The notes: a model not told the origin generated them from the sequence alone. A stretch of DNA of 64,000 nucleotides from a bacterium (GCA_016703265.1 JADJCK010000004.1:186001-250000); one strand, 5' to 3'; shown: positions 47,326-55,720, numbered from the stretch's first letter. Numbers and translations: made by a program.

Positions 47326-48093
47326 TTAACAATCCTCCCGGATAAATCGCTCGAGGAATGCCTCGTAGGCCCCCTTCATCGGCAGCCCCAGATCGACGCA
47401 TAGACCGCGTCCCGAAGCTCGGGCCCCCGTACCATCTGCGTCGGAGACCGTTGACGATTGATTGCCTTCCCAGTAGACACCAATGCCGCGGCGCTGCCAG
47501 GCCGGCAGGTCATTGAAATTGATGCCGGCCCGCTCATACAACAGGTCGTTCTTGGCGGCAGTCGACATCCCCGCGAGCTGAGTCGCAGACTCGGCCGGGG
47601 TCCGGCCCTCCCGTCGCAACTGCCAATAGCAGTGTCCGTTCAGTGCATTGCGGTGGGCGTCATCGGCGCGCCAGCGGAAGTAGCTCAGGACGCGCGCCCG
47701 GTCGGGCAACTGGGCGATCCGGGCGTCGAACGCCGCGGGTATCCCCAATCGGTGGGTAAACCACGCGCTGGCTTCGCCGGCCAGGATCGATTCGTACTTA
47801 CGAAGCTTGCGGCCAAAGGCGTCTTCGTCGCGGTCCAAAAGCAACGAGATCTCATCGCTCTGCGTGTATGCATAGACGACGCGAAATCCGCACGACATCA
47901 GGTGCTTGGTCGTCTCGACCATGTGGTCGCGAAATGATTCGTCATACGGTGCGGTGAAACAACACACTTCGCGTGTCAGGCGGGTGAAGTTGCGGCCATC
48001 GATCCGCACTACAATGTGCAGGCCTGGCAGGACACAATGGTCGTGCGCGGTTTCGAAGATCCGCATCGCGGTATCAAGATCCGTGAACCTCAT
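47326..48093 (-). CDS. Thg1-like 3'-5' polymerase (tRNA-His guanylyltransferase family)
   Basis: 255 aa from ATG 48093 with GAGGAG 7 bases upstream. Thg1 core: V-V-R-I-D-G-R-N-F-T-R-L-T (first metal Asp), Y-T-Q-S-D-E-I-S-L-L (second acidic pair) and F-D-A-R. Thg1 adds G(-1) to tRNA-His, while bacterial Thg1-like proteins fill in missing 5' nucleotides of tRNAs in the 3'-5' direction. Its first 20 bases overlap the end of the kinase gene, so the two are coupled: the kinase could prepare 5' ends that this enzyme extends. Confidence 0.92.
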   Translation of the reverse strand: MRFTDLDTAMRIFETAHDHCVLPGLHIVVRIDGRNFTRLTREVCCFTAPYDESFRDHMVETTKHLMSCGFRVVYAYTQSDEISLLLDRDEDAFGRKLRKYESILAGEASAWFTHRLGIPAAFDARIAQLPDRARVLSYFRWRADDAHRNALNGHCYWQLRREGRTPAESATQLAGMSTAAKNDLLYERAGINFNDLPAWQRRGIGVYWEGNQSSTVSDADGTGARASGRGLCVDLGLPMKGAYEAFLERFIREDC

Positions 48094-48532
48094 CGCGCCA
48101 CTCCTCGACTGCGAAGCCACCCCTCGGCACCTGTGAGACATACCATAGTTGCGTGAAACCCTCGGCAAGGCTTGGCAGCCTCAGCCGCCCAGCCGTGCCC
48201 CGGACGGCCGCGTCCGGCACGCGTTCAGGGCCGGAACGGAGCCGGTTGCGCTCCAGACAATCGGTGACCACGCTTCGGAAATAGTACCCCACAACCTCGT
48301 AACCCGCGGCCAGAGCCGGCACGATAAAGCGCGCGCGTTCCGCGATGCTCGCATTCGTGTTGTCGACGACAAAAGGCCGACGCTCGAGGATACATGCCTC
48401 CAACAGCGTCGCTTCGCGACGTCTCGTGCGCAGCGAGTCGAGATTCAAGCGCACGTGGGTGTCGGCGAAGCGCTGCTGGCAGAACGTCGACTTTCCGGCA
48501 GCGGGAAGGCCGATGAGAATAACTGCATGCAT
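48074..48532 (-). CDS. AAA/P-loop kinase, polynucleotide-kinase-like
   Basis: 152 aa. P-loop G-L-P-A-A-G-K-S-T, then L-N-L-D-S-L-R and V-V-D-N-T-N-A-S, the motif order of T4 Pnk-type kinases and of the kinase half of HD-Pnk at 8326. It lacks a phosphatase domain. It overlaps the Thg1-like gene, so a role in phosphorylating 5' ends of damaged tRNA before 5' extension is plausible. ATG 48532. Confidence 0.85.
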   Translation of the reverse strand: MHAVILIGLPAAGKSTFCQQRFADTHVRLNLDSLRTRRREATLLEACILERRPFVVDNTNASIAERARFIVPALAAGYEVVGYYFRSVVTDCLERNRLRSGPERVPDAAVRGTAGRLRLPSLAEGFTQLWYVSQVPRGGFAVEEWRDEVHGS

Positions 48533-48844
48533 GTGTCTTCATCACCCGGTCGGATCCTGAACGGCACGGTGGCCCCTGAATCCTGGTGGCGAGCGACGGC
48601 CTCATCAGAGTCCGCTGCGCGATGTACGTCCCGTCCACATGTTGTCAAACATGCGGATGGAATTCAACTGCGAACAACCGAACGATCGACGGAAACACCG
48701 CGGGACTGCGGAATCCGGTTTCCCGGGAACCGCGCCGTCCTCTACAATGGGGGCCGATCGGAACCTGACGGCGGTTCGACGTCGACTTCGTCCCGGCGCC
48801 GCGGGCTTTGCGAGCCGGGTCGTCCTCAAACGGGAGTACGTGAA
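48533..48844. other. Divergent intergenic region, no gene seen
   Basis: 312 bases between the kinase/Thg1 operon (minus) and the RNase Z-like gene (plus). It should hold promoters for both; no clear hexamers or operators were found. Confidence 0.4.
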
Positions 48845-49855
48845 GTGAGCCTGAGCTGCACCGTCCTGGGCGCCCCCGGCAAGGACAACGCCCTGCTGGT
48901 GACCGTCGACACCGGCCAATCTGTCCACAGGCTGCTATTCGACTGCGGGGACGGGTGTTTGACCGGTCTGCCGATAGCCGACATTCTCGCGATTGACCAC
49001 TTGTTCCTGTCGCATCTGCACATGGACCACATTGCCGGCTTCGACACGTTTTTCCGATGCACCTTCGATCGCTCCAGTCGGCCCAATCGGGCGTGGGGCC
49101 CGCCTGGAACCGCGCGCATTCTCCAACACCGGTTCCAGGGCTTCCTGTGGAACCTGCACGAGCAGATGCAGGGCACCTGGCGTGTCACCGACATCGGCCC
49201 CGAATGCCTGCACACGGCACGCTTCGAACTGGGTGAGGCGTTCGCCGCGCTTCACGACGACTGCATGGAGGAGCGGTCCGCGGTCGTTCTGGACCATCCT
49301 CAGTTCACCGTCGAAGCCATTGCCATGGAGCACCGCACCACCACTTTGGCTTACATCGTGCGCGAGAAGCCACGCCGCAACATCGACGTCACGCGTCTTG
49401 GCGCGCTCGGCTTGCAGCCTGGCCCATGGCTGAAGCAACTGAAGGAAGCGATCGATCCGGATTCGACCATTGTTGTCGAAGGAGTTGCGCATACCGCCGG
49501 CACACTTGCCGAGTCACTTGTCAGCGAAACTCCAGGCGATTCCGTTGCCTATCTGACGGACTTTCTTCTCGACGACCAGGCGATGGATGCTCTCGTGCCG
49601 CGGCTGCGCGAATGCAACACCGTCGTCTGTGAGGCGCAGTACAGGCACGCGGATCTGGACCTTGCGCATCGCCATTTCCATATGACCACCGTCTTGTCCG
49701 CAACGTTGGCACAACGAGCAGCCGTCCGGGAGTTGGTACTCTTTCATCTGTCGGAGCGATATTCGCGAAGCGAATGGCTGGATATGTTGAACGAGGCGCG
49801 GGCCGTGTTTCCCAGGACGCGGTTCGCGGATTCCTGGCGCCTGGATGCCGACTAG
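48845..49855 (+). CDS. RNase Z-like metallo-beta-lactamase-fold hydrolase
   Basis: 336 aa from GTG 48845 (GGAG 8 bases upstream). Motif S-H-L-H-M-D-H-I-A-G is the HxHxDH zinc site. D-C-G-D-G earlier, M-E-H-R-T-T-T-L-A and L-F-H-L-S-E-R-Y-S later match the tRNase Z layout (final H-x-S/T-x-R). RNase Z trims tRNA 3' trailers. Divergently placed beside the Thg1/kinase operon, it would supply 3'-end processing to match 5'-end repair. It could also be a different MBL phosphodiesterase. Confidence 0.75.
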   Translation: MSLSCTVLGAPGKDNALLVTVDTGQSVHRLLFDCGDGCLTGLPIADILAIDHLFLSHLHMDHIAGFDTFFRCTFDRSSRPNRAWGPPGTARILQHRFQGFLWNLHEQMQGTWRVTDIGPECLHTARFELGEAFAALHDDCMEERSAVVLDHPQFTVEAIAMEHRTTTLAYIVREKPRRNIDVTRLGALGLQPGPWLKQLKEAIDPDSTIVVEGVAHTAGTLAESLVSETPGDSVAYLTDFLLDDQAMDALVPRLRECNTVVCEAQYRHADLDLAHRHFHMTTVLSATLAQRAAVRELVLFHLSERYSRSEWLDMLNEARAVFPRTRFADSWRLDAD

Positions 49856-49909
49856 GGTGGCTACTGTCAGGCAGCGCGCCCGCGTGGCCGGAAGTTCAGC
49901 CCCTGGCGG

Positions 49910-50497
49910 CTAATCGGGCGCTTTCCCGGCAGCTTTGCCACTCGACTCCCTGAGCGCGCGCCACTCGTCCGCCAGCACGTCGAGATACACCATGTCGCAC
50001 CATTCGCCTCGCATGAACGCTGCCTGGCGCAGCACACTTCCGCGGCGATAACCCTGCTTCTCGAGAGCGCGAAGCGAGGCGTGGTTGTCGGCCAGCACCT
50101 CAGCCCACAAACTATGTAGTCCGAGCTCGCCGAATGCGTAATCCATCATCAGGTTCTTGGCTGCCGTGCCGAATCCCCGGCTGCGGTACTCCGGCGGGCC
50201 GATCACGATGCCCGTCATCGCACGGCGACGAATCCAGTCAATGGCATGCAGGCCTGCCGTCCCGATCAGGATTTGATTGTCGCCATCCGGAATAGTGATG
50301 CCCAGAACCACATCTCGACGATCGGCGCCCGCCGTCGAATGCGACTGCAGCCATGCCGTCTCGTCGCCAGCCGTGATGGGGAATCTGACGGAGAGAAAGC
50401 GCCTCAGCTCAGGACTGTTCAGCCAAACAACCAATTGTTCGGCGTCGCTGGGCTCGAGTGTGCGCAGATTCACGGCTTCGCCGCTTAGAAACACCAC
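49910..50497 (-). CDS. GNAT N-acetyltransferase (RimJ/RimL-like)
   Basis: 195 aa from GTG 50497 with GGAGGGGG 7 bases upstream. L-R-T-L-E-P-S-D-A-E at the N-terminus and G-P-P-E-Y-R-S-R-G-F-G-T-A-A for acetyl-CoA binding, then N-x-A-S-L-R-A-L-E-K-Q-G-Y, are classic for Acetyltransf_3. Acceptor unknown; relatives acetylate ribosomal protein N-termini or small molecules. Confidence 0.88.
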   Translation of the reverse strand: MVFLSGEAVNLRTLEPSDAEQLVVWLNSPELRRFLSVRFPITAGDETAWLQSHSTAGADRRDVVLGITIPDGDNQILIGTAGLHAIDWIRRRAMTGIVIGPPEYRSRGFGTAAKNLMMDYAFGELGLHSLWAEVLADNHASLRALEKQGYRRGSVLRQAAFMRGEWCDMVYLDVLADEWRALRESSGKAAGKAPD

Positions 50498-50644
50498 CGC
50501 GTGTCCCCCTCCGTGTTCTCGGCCATGTTGGCCCCGAAGGCGCGCTCAGCTCTTGCGCCGTCGCGCGGTCTCCGGCGGTACGGATTGTACGGCTTGAACT
50601 CCGTCGCGGTCAACCTCTCCGGAACAGACGCGACCGTGCGAACC

Positions 50645-51136
50645 CTATCCCAGCAAGCGTTCGTAGACTTCAAGATCTCGCGCCGAGAAGCAGCAGAACT
50701 GCACCTCTTCGATGCCCTGTGGTGCCGAGCGGACCGTCGCGATGGCCGTTGCAGCCGCCTCTTCTATCGGATAGCCGAAGATGCCCGTGCTGATGCTGGG
50801 GAACGCAAGCGTCCTGATCCCATTCGCGACGGCGACCTCCATCGAGCGGCGGTAGCATGACGCCAACAGATCCGGCTCACCATGGGTACCGCCGCGCCAC
50901 ACCGGTCCGACGGTATGAATGATGAAGCTCGCGGGAATCCTGTAGCCACGTGTGATCTTCGCATCTCCCGTTCGGCAGCCGCCCAGCAGCCTGCACTCGT
51001 GCACCAGTTCTGGACCTGCCGCACGGTGAATGGCACCATCGACGCCACCACCACCCAGCAGCGACGAGTTTGCAGCGTTGACGATCGCCTCTACAGGTAC
51101 CTTCGTGATGTCGGCCTTAACGGCCCGGATGATCAT
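50645..51136 (-). CDS. Macrodomain protein (ADP-ribose / O-acetyl-ADP-ribose hydrolase type)
   Basis: 163 aa from ATG 51136. A-D-I-T-K, A-I-V-N-A-A-N-S-S-L-L-G-G-G-G-V-D-G, H-T-V-G-P and S-I-S-T-G-I-F-G-Y-P are the ADP-ribose-binding loops of the MacroD/YmdB type. These enzymes remove acetyl or ADP-ribosyl groups, and some act on ADP-ribose-1''-phosphate, a by-product of NAD-dependent RNA 2'-phosphate removal. That link is attractive here, but no Tpt1/KptA gene is in the window. Confidence 0.92.
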   Translation of the reverse strand: MIIRAVKADITKVPVEAIVNAANSSLLGGGGVDGAIHRAAGPELVHECRLLGGCRTGDAKITRGYRIPASFIIHTVGPVWRGGTHGEPDLLASCYRRSMEVAVANGIRTLAFPSISTGIFGYPIEEAAATAIATVRSAPQGIEEVQFCCFSARDLEVYERLLG

Positions 51137-51202
51137 GGCGTCTCCAGTTCGGGCTCTCAAGCGTGCCGCGCGACACAGATCCGCAGTCTCCAGCCAAGCC
51201 CA

Positions 51203-51844
51203 TCAATCGACGGCCAACTGCAATCGGCCGGCGATCGCCGGATCACGGGGGCGGTACACACGTTCGCGTGGGGCCTGAAGCCCGGCCACCCCGGCGACCG
51301 CAAGTCGGGCTCGTTGGTCGGCCACGAATCCCGACACATCCATGACCTCGATCAATTCGTTGCACCCGTATGACTTCAGAACGCGTCCGCGCAGGCCCAA
51401 CTGGACAGCTCTTCGTGGCAAGCGGGCGCCGAATGGGTGATGATCTGGGTCCCATCGCAGCCTTACCTCTGACGTCTTCAGCGCGCGGGACCATTCGCCT
51501 TCCGTGGCGAACTCGCCACAATCCCACAACGAGGGCACCGCCTGGGCCAACAACGAGTCAAAAAACACCTGTCGTATGCGCAATGCCAGGACGGTTTCCT
51601 GCCCGACTTTGGTGCCCCATCCGGAGCGATACATCATCCACAGGAAATTCGGCTTCACCCAGCTCATTCGTGAATAGCTGAAGCCGGGTCCGAATGTCCC
51701 GTGTTCGGCGGCATATTGACCAGTCGGCGATCGGAATGCCTGATAGACGATGATTGTGTCGTCGTCGTACTGGGCGAGTATGTGGCGCCCTTCCGCGGGC
51801 CACAGCTTCACCTGCTCCAGATAGGATTCGGTTTCCAGATTCAT
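51203..51844 (-). CDS. DUF4291 family protein
   Basis: 213 aa from ATG 51844 with AAGGTGAG upstream. R-H-I-L-A-Q-Y-D-D-D-T-I-I-V-Y-Q-A, then M-S-W-V-K-P-N-F-L-W-M-M-Y-R-S-G-W-G-T-K match DUF4291, a widespread single-domain family of unknown function. Cytoplasmic. It lies between the macrodomain gene and the M48 gene on the same strand; a link to RNA or nucleotide metabolism is only by position. Confidence 0.88.
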   Translation of the reverse strand: MNLETESYLEQVKLWPAEGRHILAQYDDDTIIVYQAFRSPTGQYAAEHGTFGPGFSYSRMSWVKPNFLWMMYRSGWGTKVGQETVLALRIRQVFFDSLLAQAVPSLWDCGEFATEGEWSRALKTSEVRLRWDPDHHPFGARLPRRAVQLGLRGRVLKSYGCNELIEVMDVSGFVADQRARLAVAGVAGLQAPRERVYRPRDPAIAGRLQLAVD

Positions 51845-51878
51845 TCGTCTCACCTTGGGCCCTCGCGCAGACTCTCGA

Positions 51879-53881
51879 CTACGGCAGCTTGTTGGGCGAT
51901 TCAGCGGGCGCCGGTGGCGCCTCCAGAGGCATAAGACCCAGATCCGCCTCGACAACTTCCGCATACTCCACGAGCGTTGCGATCACTTCACAATAGGCAT
52001 CGAGAGCGCCGGTGGCCATGCTCTGCGCTCGCCGCAGCAGGTCGTCTTCGGCTGCCGCCAAGCGTGCGTCGGCGTCCCGCAGACTTTTCAGCATGACTCC
52101 GGTAACGCCATGTTCTGCCGTGAGTACCGCGACGATGGTCGCCAACTTGCCGAACTGATCGACGATTGCTGAGGCGTGGAGATTCACGCGCTCCGATGTG
52201 ACATCCGTCCACGTGGCGCCCCTGGCCGACACCAGATCGGTCATGGCTTCCACGCGTTCGCTGATTTCCCGGCTCGGCGCCAATATGCGCTTGAGGCTCT
52301 GTGCGTCCGCTGCCAGGGCGGCCATGGCCGCGGAGGTGTCACTCCGCAGTGCCGATTGCAGCTGGCAGGACTCGAGCGCGGTCCCGAACAGGACACATGT
52401 TGTCAGCCGGGCTGACATGGCGTCGACAGGCGCTGCTTCACCGCGGCGGATCGCCTCCTGGATCAGATCGCGCGCGGCGACCAGGTCGGCTCGTGCCGCC
52501 TGCTCGGAGACTGGATCCCGTTCCGCAGGTACCTGAATTTCAAGGCCGACCAGGGAACAACCCGTCGGCATGTACCTCGCCAGGCACACCGGCGTGCGGC
52601 CGAACGCTCCTTGCGGTTCAGGTACTCGCTCAAGGGCTCGATCGTTTCCGGGCTGGGCGCGGCGCCCAGCCCGGACGCGTAGAACACCTGACTGGCCGCG
52701 ACATGCACCGCATTCGGCCTGCTCAGCAAGGTACTGGCGGCGGCATTGCCGGCGATGACGCCCTCACCGCCAAGTTGTTCCGCTGCGGCGATGCGATCGG
52801 CTTCACACTGATGTGTCGCGCGAGGCTCCGTCCGTGTCGCCAGAACTTCGCTCCAGCGCTCGGCGAAGGTCGCCTGGTCAAGACGCGACGCCTCGACGGC
52901 AATCAACTCGCCAACGGAGTCTGGAAGGACTCCGCGGCGCAGGAAGTGCGACAATTCAGCCTCGACAACGGATCTTCCCGAAGCCAATTCGTGCAGCCGC
53001 CGCGCGGTTGCCGCGAACTCGTTGCTGCCGGCCACCAGGGTCTCGTAGCGATCCGCATCGAACTCCATCTGGCGCAACTGGAACGAACTGATGAGCACGC
53101 CGACTTCCATAAGCAGGCGCAGGATCGCACGCGAGATCCACACCATGCCACGAGCAGCCCAGCAAACCACAACCAACGTCACATGTTGCGAGCCGACCCC
53201 GTTGTCGAGCCACTCGTCCAGGCGATCCCGCTGGTACACGACCCGCGAGAACCACCAGTTGACAGAGCGAATCACGTACGAGACACGCATCGCGCCGCCT
53301 TGTGCGAAATGGCCCAACTCATGCGCCATGACGCCGGTGAGTTGCCGCAGGGACATGCCGGCCAGGAGCGGCGTTCCGATCGTCAGCACAAGGTCGTTAC
53401 CAATGAAGCTGAACATGCCGCGGCGGAATGCGGCCGAGGCATTGACGTCGCAGTTCACTCGTATCTCGCGCGGTCTCGGCGCTTGTAGCGTGTCGGCGAG
53501 ACGGTTCACGTGGGCATGCAGTTCCGGTTCTGCAATGGGGTCGAGCACCACATGATCGGCCCGGTAAGCGGCACGGCTGAAGAGCGGCTTGATCAGAAAG
53601 AGCCAGGTAATGCTCCCGACGATGAGCGGGCCAAGGTAAAATGTGAGTTGGAGACGGCCCATGCCGTGGTCGAAGATCGCCAATCCACGAACGGCGTGCG
53701 TGGCGATCAGCCACGCCAGTGCAGCCAGCAGGCCCACGTACAGCATGGGCAGTAGAATCATGCCCGCCGCCACGATTGTCGTGCCCAGGTTGTAGCGCGC
53801 CGGGCGGCGAGGCCGATTGATGGCGTTGGTCGTCCAGACCGTCGCTACCGCGATGGGTTCCTCTGCAACGGGGCTTTGCAC
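51879..53881 (-). CDS. Membrane M48-family metalloprotease (frameshifted)
   Basis: GTG 53881 with AAGGA 7 bases upstream. Two membrane spans (residues about 35-60 and 80-105), then an M48 domain: H-E-L-G-H followed by F-A-Q-G-G, later F-D-A-D-R. The first frame degenerates near 52595, and the protein continues in another frame (V-C-L-A-R-Y-M-P-T-G-C) through a helical C-terminal domain to the stop at 51879. One indel joins about 660 residues. Membrane-bound, distinct from the secreted M48 at 15848. Confidence 0.8.
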
Positions 53882-54121
53882 AGTGAATTCCTTGGTTGAA
53901 GAACCAGACGCACGCGCGAGTGGCAGGACACACCGCCCGCGTACGATCTCGAAGATCATCATGTCGGTCTTCGTCAGCATCTGTGACAAAAAGCGCGAAC
54001 CGCAGCCAGGACCGGCAACGTTGACCTCCCTTTCCGCACAACAACGGACCCGCAGTCGCGATAACGACGCTATCGCCGAAGGAGACCGCGCAGAATTCAT
54101 GAGGCTGTGCGCGGTTTGTCC

Positions 54122-54164
54122 TTGACAACGGTCGGAGAGACTTGTAACATCCCCGCCGTTACAA
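54122..54164 (+). promoter_or_regulatory. Promoter with overlapping inverted-repeat operator, upstream of the tRNA/RtcB unit
   Basis: -35 TTGACA (54122-54127), a 17-base spacer, and -10 TAACAT (54145-54150). A 7-bp inverted repeat, TTGTAAC (54142-54148) and GTTACAA (54158-54164) with a 9-base gap, covers the -10 and start point, where a repressor or activator dimer would bind. Each element could occur by chance, but their exact overlap on a consensus promoter is convincing. Confidence 0.6.
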
Positions 54165-54198
54165 AAACGCGCAACGCTTCAGGGAAGGAGGAATGGAC

Positions 54199-54282
54199 AT
54201 GTTCGGGCAAGCCAGACTGCGAAGTTCGCATATGTCGATTCCCTCACTGGGCTTTGCCGCGGTGTCGGCGGGAGTTGGATGA
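54199..54282 (+). CDS. Possible 27-aa leader peptide
   Basis: ATG 54199 follows AAGGAGG with 7-base spacing, an unusually good site, and the frame ends at TGA 54280. The reading (F-G-Q-A-R-L-R-S-S-H-M...) is not recognised. It lies between the promoter and the terminator-like hairpin, so it may be a regulatory leader; it could also be chance. Confidence 0.35.
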   Translation: MFGQARLRSSHMSIPSLGFAAVSAGVG

Positions 54283-54320
54283 TCTCATCCGGCCACGCCA
54301 ACAGCATTCCGCCCGCGAAG

Positions 54321-54349
54321 CCCTTGGGAAACCGAGGGTTTTTTGTTTT
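54321..54349 (+). terminator. Rho-independent terminator-like hairpin just before tRNA-Arg
   Basis: CCCTTGG and CCGAGGG (one wobble) around a GAAA tetraloop, followed by TTTTTTGTTTT. This is a textbook intrinsic terminator ending one base before the tRNA. With the promoter at 54122 it would end a 200-base RNA or act as an attenuator for the tRNA-RtcB transcript. Confidence 0.75.
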
Positions 54350-54350
54350 C

Positions 54351-54427
54351 GGGCCCGTAGCTCAGTTGGATAGAGCGCCTGGTTCCGAACCAGGAGGCCG
54401 GGGGTTCGAGCCCCTCTGGGCCCACCA
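54351..54427 (+). tRNA. tRNA-Arg (anticodon CCG)
   Basis: 77 bases with encoded CCA. Acceptor GGGCCCG pairs with TGGGCCC (G-T at base 7), D-arm GCTC...GAGC, anticodon arm CCTGG TTCCGAA CCAGG with CCG at 34-36, T-arm with TTCGAGC loop. A standard cloverleaf throughout. Confidence 0.93.
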
Positions 54428-54433
54428 GATCGC

Positions 54434-54511
54434 GAGCCTGTATGCTCAACTGGATAGAGCGCCTGATTACGAATCAGGAGGTTGGGGGTTCGAGCCCCTC
54501 CAGGCTCGCCA
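54434..54511 (+). tRNA. tRNA-Arg (anticodon ACG)-like, with one extra base between acceptor and D stem
   Basis: Acceptor GAGCCTG/CAGGCTC, D-arm GCTC...GAGC, anticodon arm CCTGA TTACGAA TCAGG (ACG), T-arm, and CCA encoded. Three bases (TAT at 54441-54443) separate acceptor and D stems where all normal tRNAs have two. The acceptor helix can extend two more pairs outward (GC...GC). So it is either a defective copy, a sequencing indel, or a specialised tRNA-like RNA. Six bases separate it from the first tRNA, and 42 bases from the RtcB gene. Confidence 0.75.
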
Positions 54512-54553
54512 AGAGCATCGCCGCAAGTTCAAGCAACCAAGGAAGCAAGGCTG

Positions 54554-55720
54554 TTGAAGCAATCAAACGAATCCGACCGCGATGAGGCAGCAAGGGCCCC
54601 CGTCGCGACCTGGCTGAGCGAGCGGATGCCTGAGCCCGTATCGCGGGCCATCGCAAGACTGTCGACCTGCGACGATGTGGTGAAGATCGCCGTGATGCCG
54701 GATGTGCACCTGGCTGCGGACGTCTGCAACGGAGTCGTCGTGGCGACGCGGGAGCGACTCTATCCGCAAGCTGTCGGTGGGGATATCGGCTGCGGCATGA
54801 CCGCACTGCGGCTTGACGGCAGCGCAGGTCTCTTGCGCTCCCGGCATCAGGCGCAGCAGATACTGAAGGGGCTTGAGACGGCCGTGCCGATCGAACGTCA
54901 TTCGCGGGCCACCGTCGCCGATGAACTGCCCGGCGATCTGCGCGACCAGCCCCTGAGCGATCCTGCAATGGCGCTGCAGGCCGCGCGCACGGGCCTGTTC
55001 CAGCTGGGTACGCTGGGGCGTGGCAACCATTTCCTGGAGATCCAGGCCGACGACCAGGACCAGCTCTGGCTGATGGTCCACAGTGGCTCGCGGGGTCTTG
55101 GTCAGGCGATTGCGATGCGGCATCTGGCGCGCGCGGAGGATTCCGGTCGCGGCCTGCGCTCGCTGGACGCGGGCAGCGACGACGGCAAGGCCTACCTGAA
55201 CGACATGGACTGGGCGGTCCGCTACGCCAGCCGGAGCCGACTGGCCATGGCTCGCGCGGCGGCTCACCTGCTCGAAGCGGTACTCGGCGCTCCGGCGGTC
55301 GAGAACTCGCTTGTCGACACCCCGCACAACCTGGTTCGCCAGGAGAACGTGGCCGGGCAGCAGCTCTGGATCCACCGCAAGGGCGCCATGGGCGCCCGGG
55401 AGGGAGAGCCCGGGGTGATTCCCGGGGCCATGGGCGCCATCAGCTACCATGTCACCGGACGCGGCAGCGAGGAAGCGCTGAACTCGTGCTCGCACGGGGC
55501 GGGTCGCGCCATGAGCCGAACGGAGGCGCGGCGGCGGATCACGCGACGCGATTTCGAGCGCCAGGTGGGAGACCTGTGGTACGACGAACGCCGCGCCAAC
55601 GATCTCCGTGAGGAATCTCCGGGCGCCTACAAGGACCTCCGCCTCGTAATGAAGGCACAGGCCGATCTCGTGCGTATCGACCGCCGCTTGCGGGGCGTGC
55701 TGACCTACAAGGGGATCTGA
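54554..55720 (+). CDS. rtcB: RtcB-type RNA ligase (tRNA-linked paralogue)
   Basis: 388 aa if started at TTG 54554, 42 bases after the tRNA-like gene. M-P-D-V-H-L-A-A-D-V-C-N-G, G-G-D-I-G-C-G-M, G-T-L-G-R-G-N-H-F, H-S-G-S-R-G-L-G and C-S-H-G-A-G-R cover the metal-binding and guanylylation sites (the last His receives GMP). L-A-A-D-V-C-N-G replaces the usual P-G-K-G, marking a separate RtcB subfamily. RtcB seals 2',3'-cyclic or 3'-phosphate to 5'-OH ends using GTP. No archease gene is nearby. Co-location with tRNA-Arg genes suggests these are substrates or replacements. Confidence 0.92.
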   Translation: MKQSNESDRDEAARAPVATWLSERMPEPVSRAIARLSTCDDVVKIAVMPDVHLAADVCNGVVVATRERLYPQAVGGDIGCGMTALRLDGSAGLLRSRHQAQQILKGLETAVPIERHSRATVADELPGDLRDQPLSDPAMALQAARTGLFQLGTLGRGNHFLEIQADDQDQLWLMVHSGSRGLGQAIAMRHLARAEDSGRGLRSLDAGSDDGKAYLNDMDWAVRYASRSRLAMARAAAHLLEAVLGAPAVENSLVDTPHNLVRQENVAGQQLWIHRKGAMGAREGEPGVIPGAMGAISYHVTGRGSEEALNSCSHGAGRAMSRTEARRRITRRDFERQVGDLWYDERRANDLREESPGAYKDLRLVMKAQADLVRIDRRLRGVLTYKGI

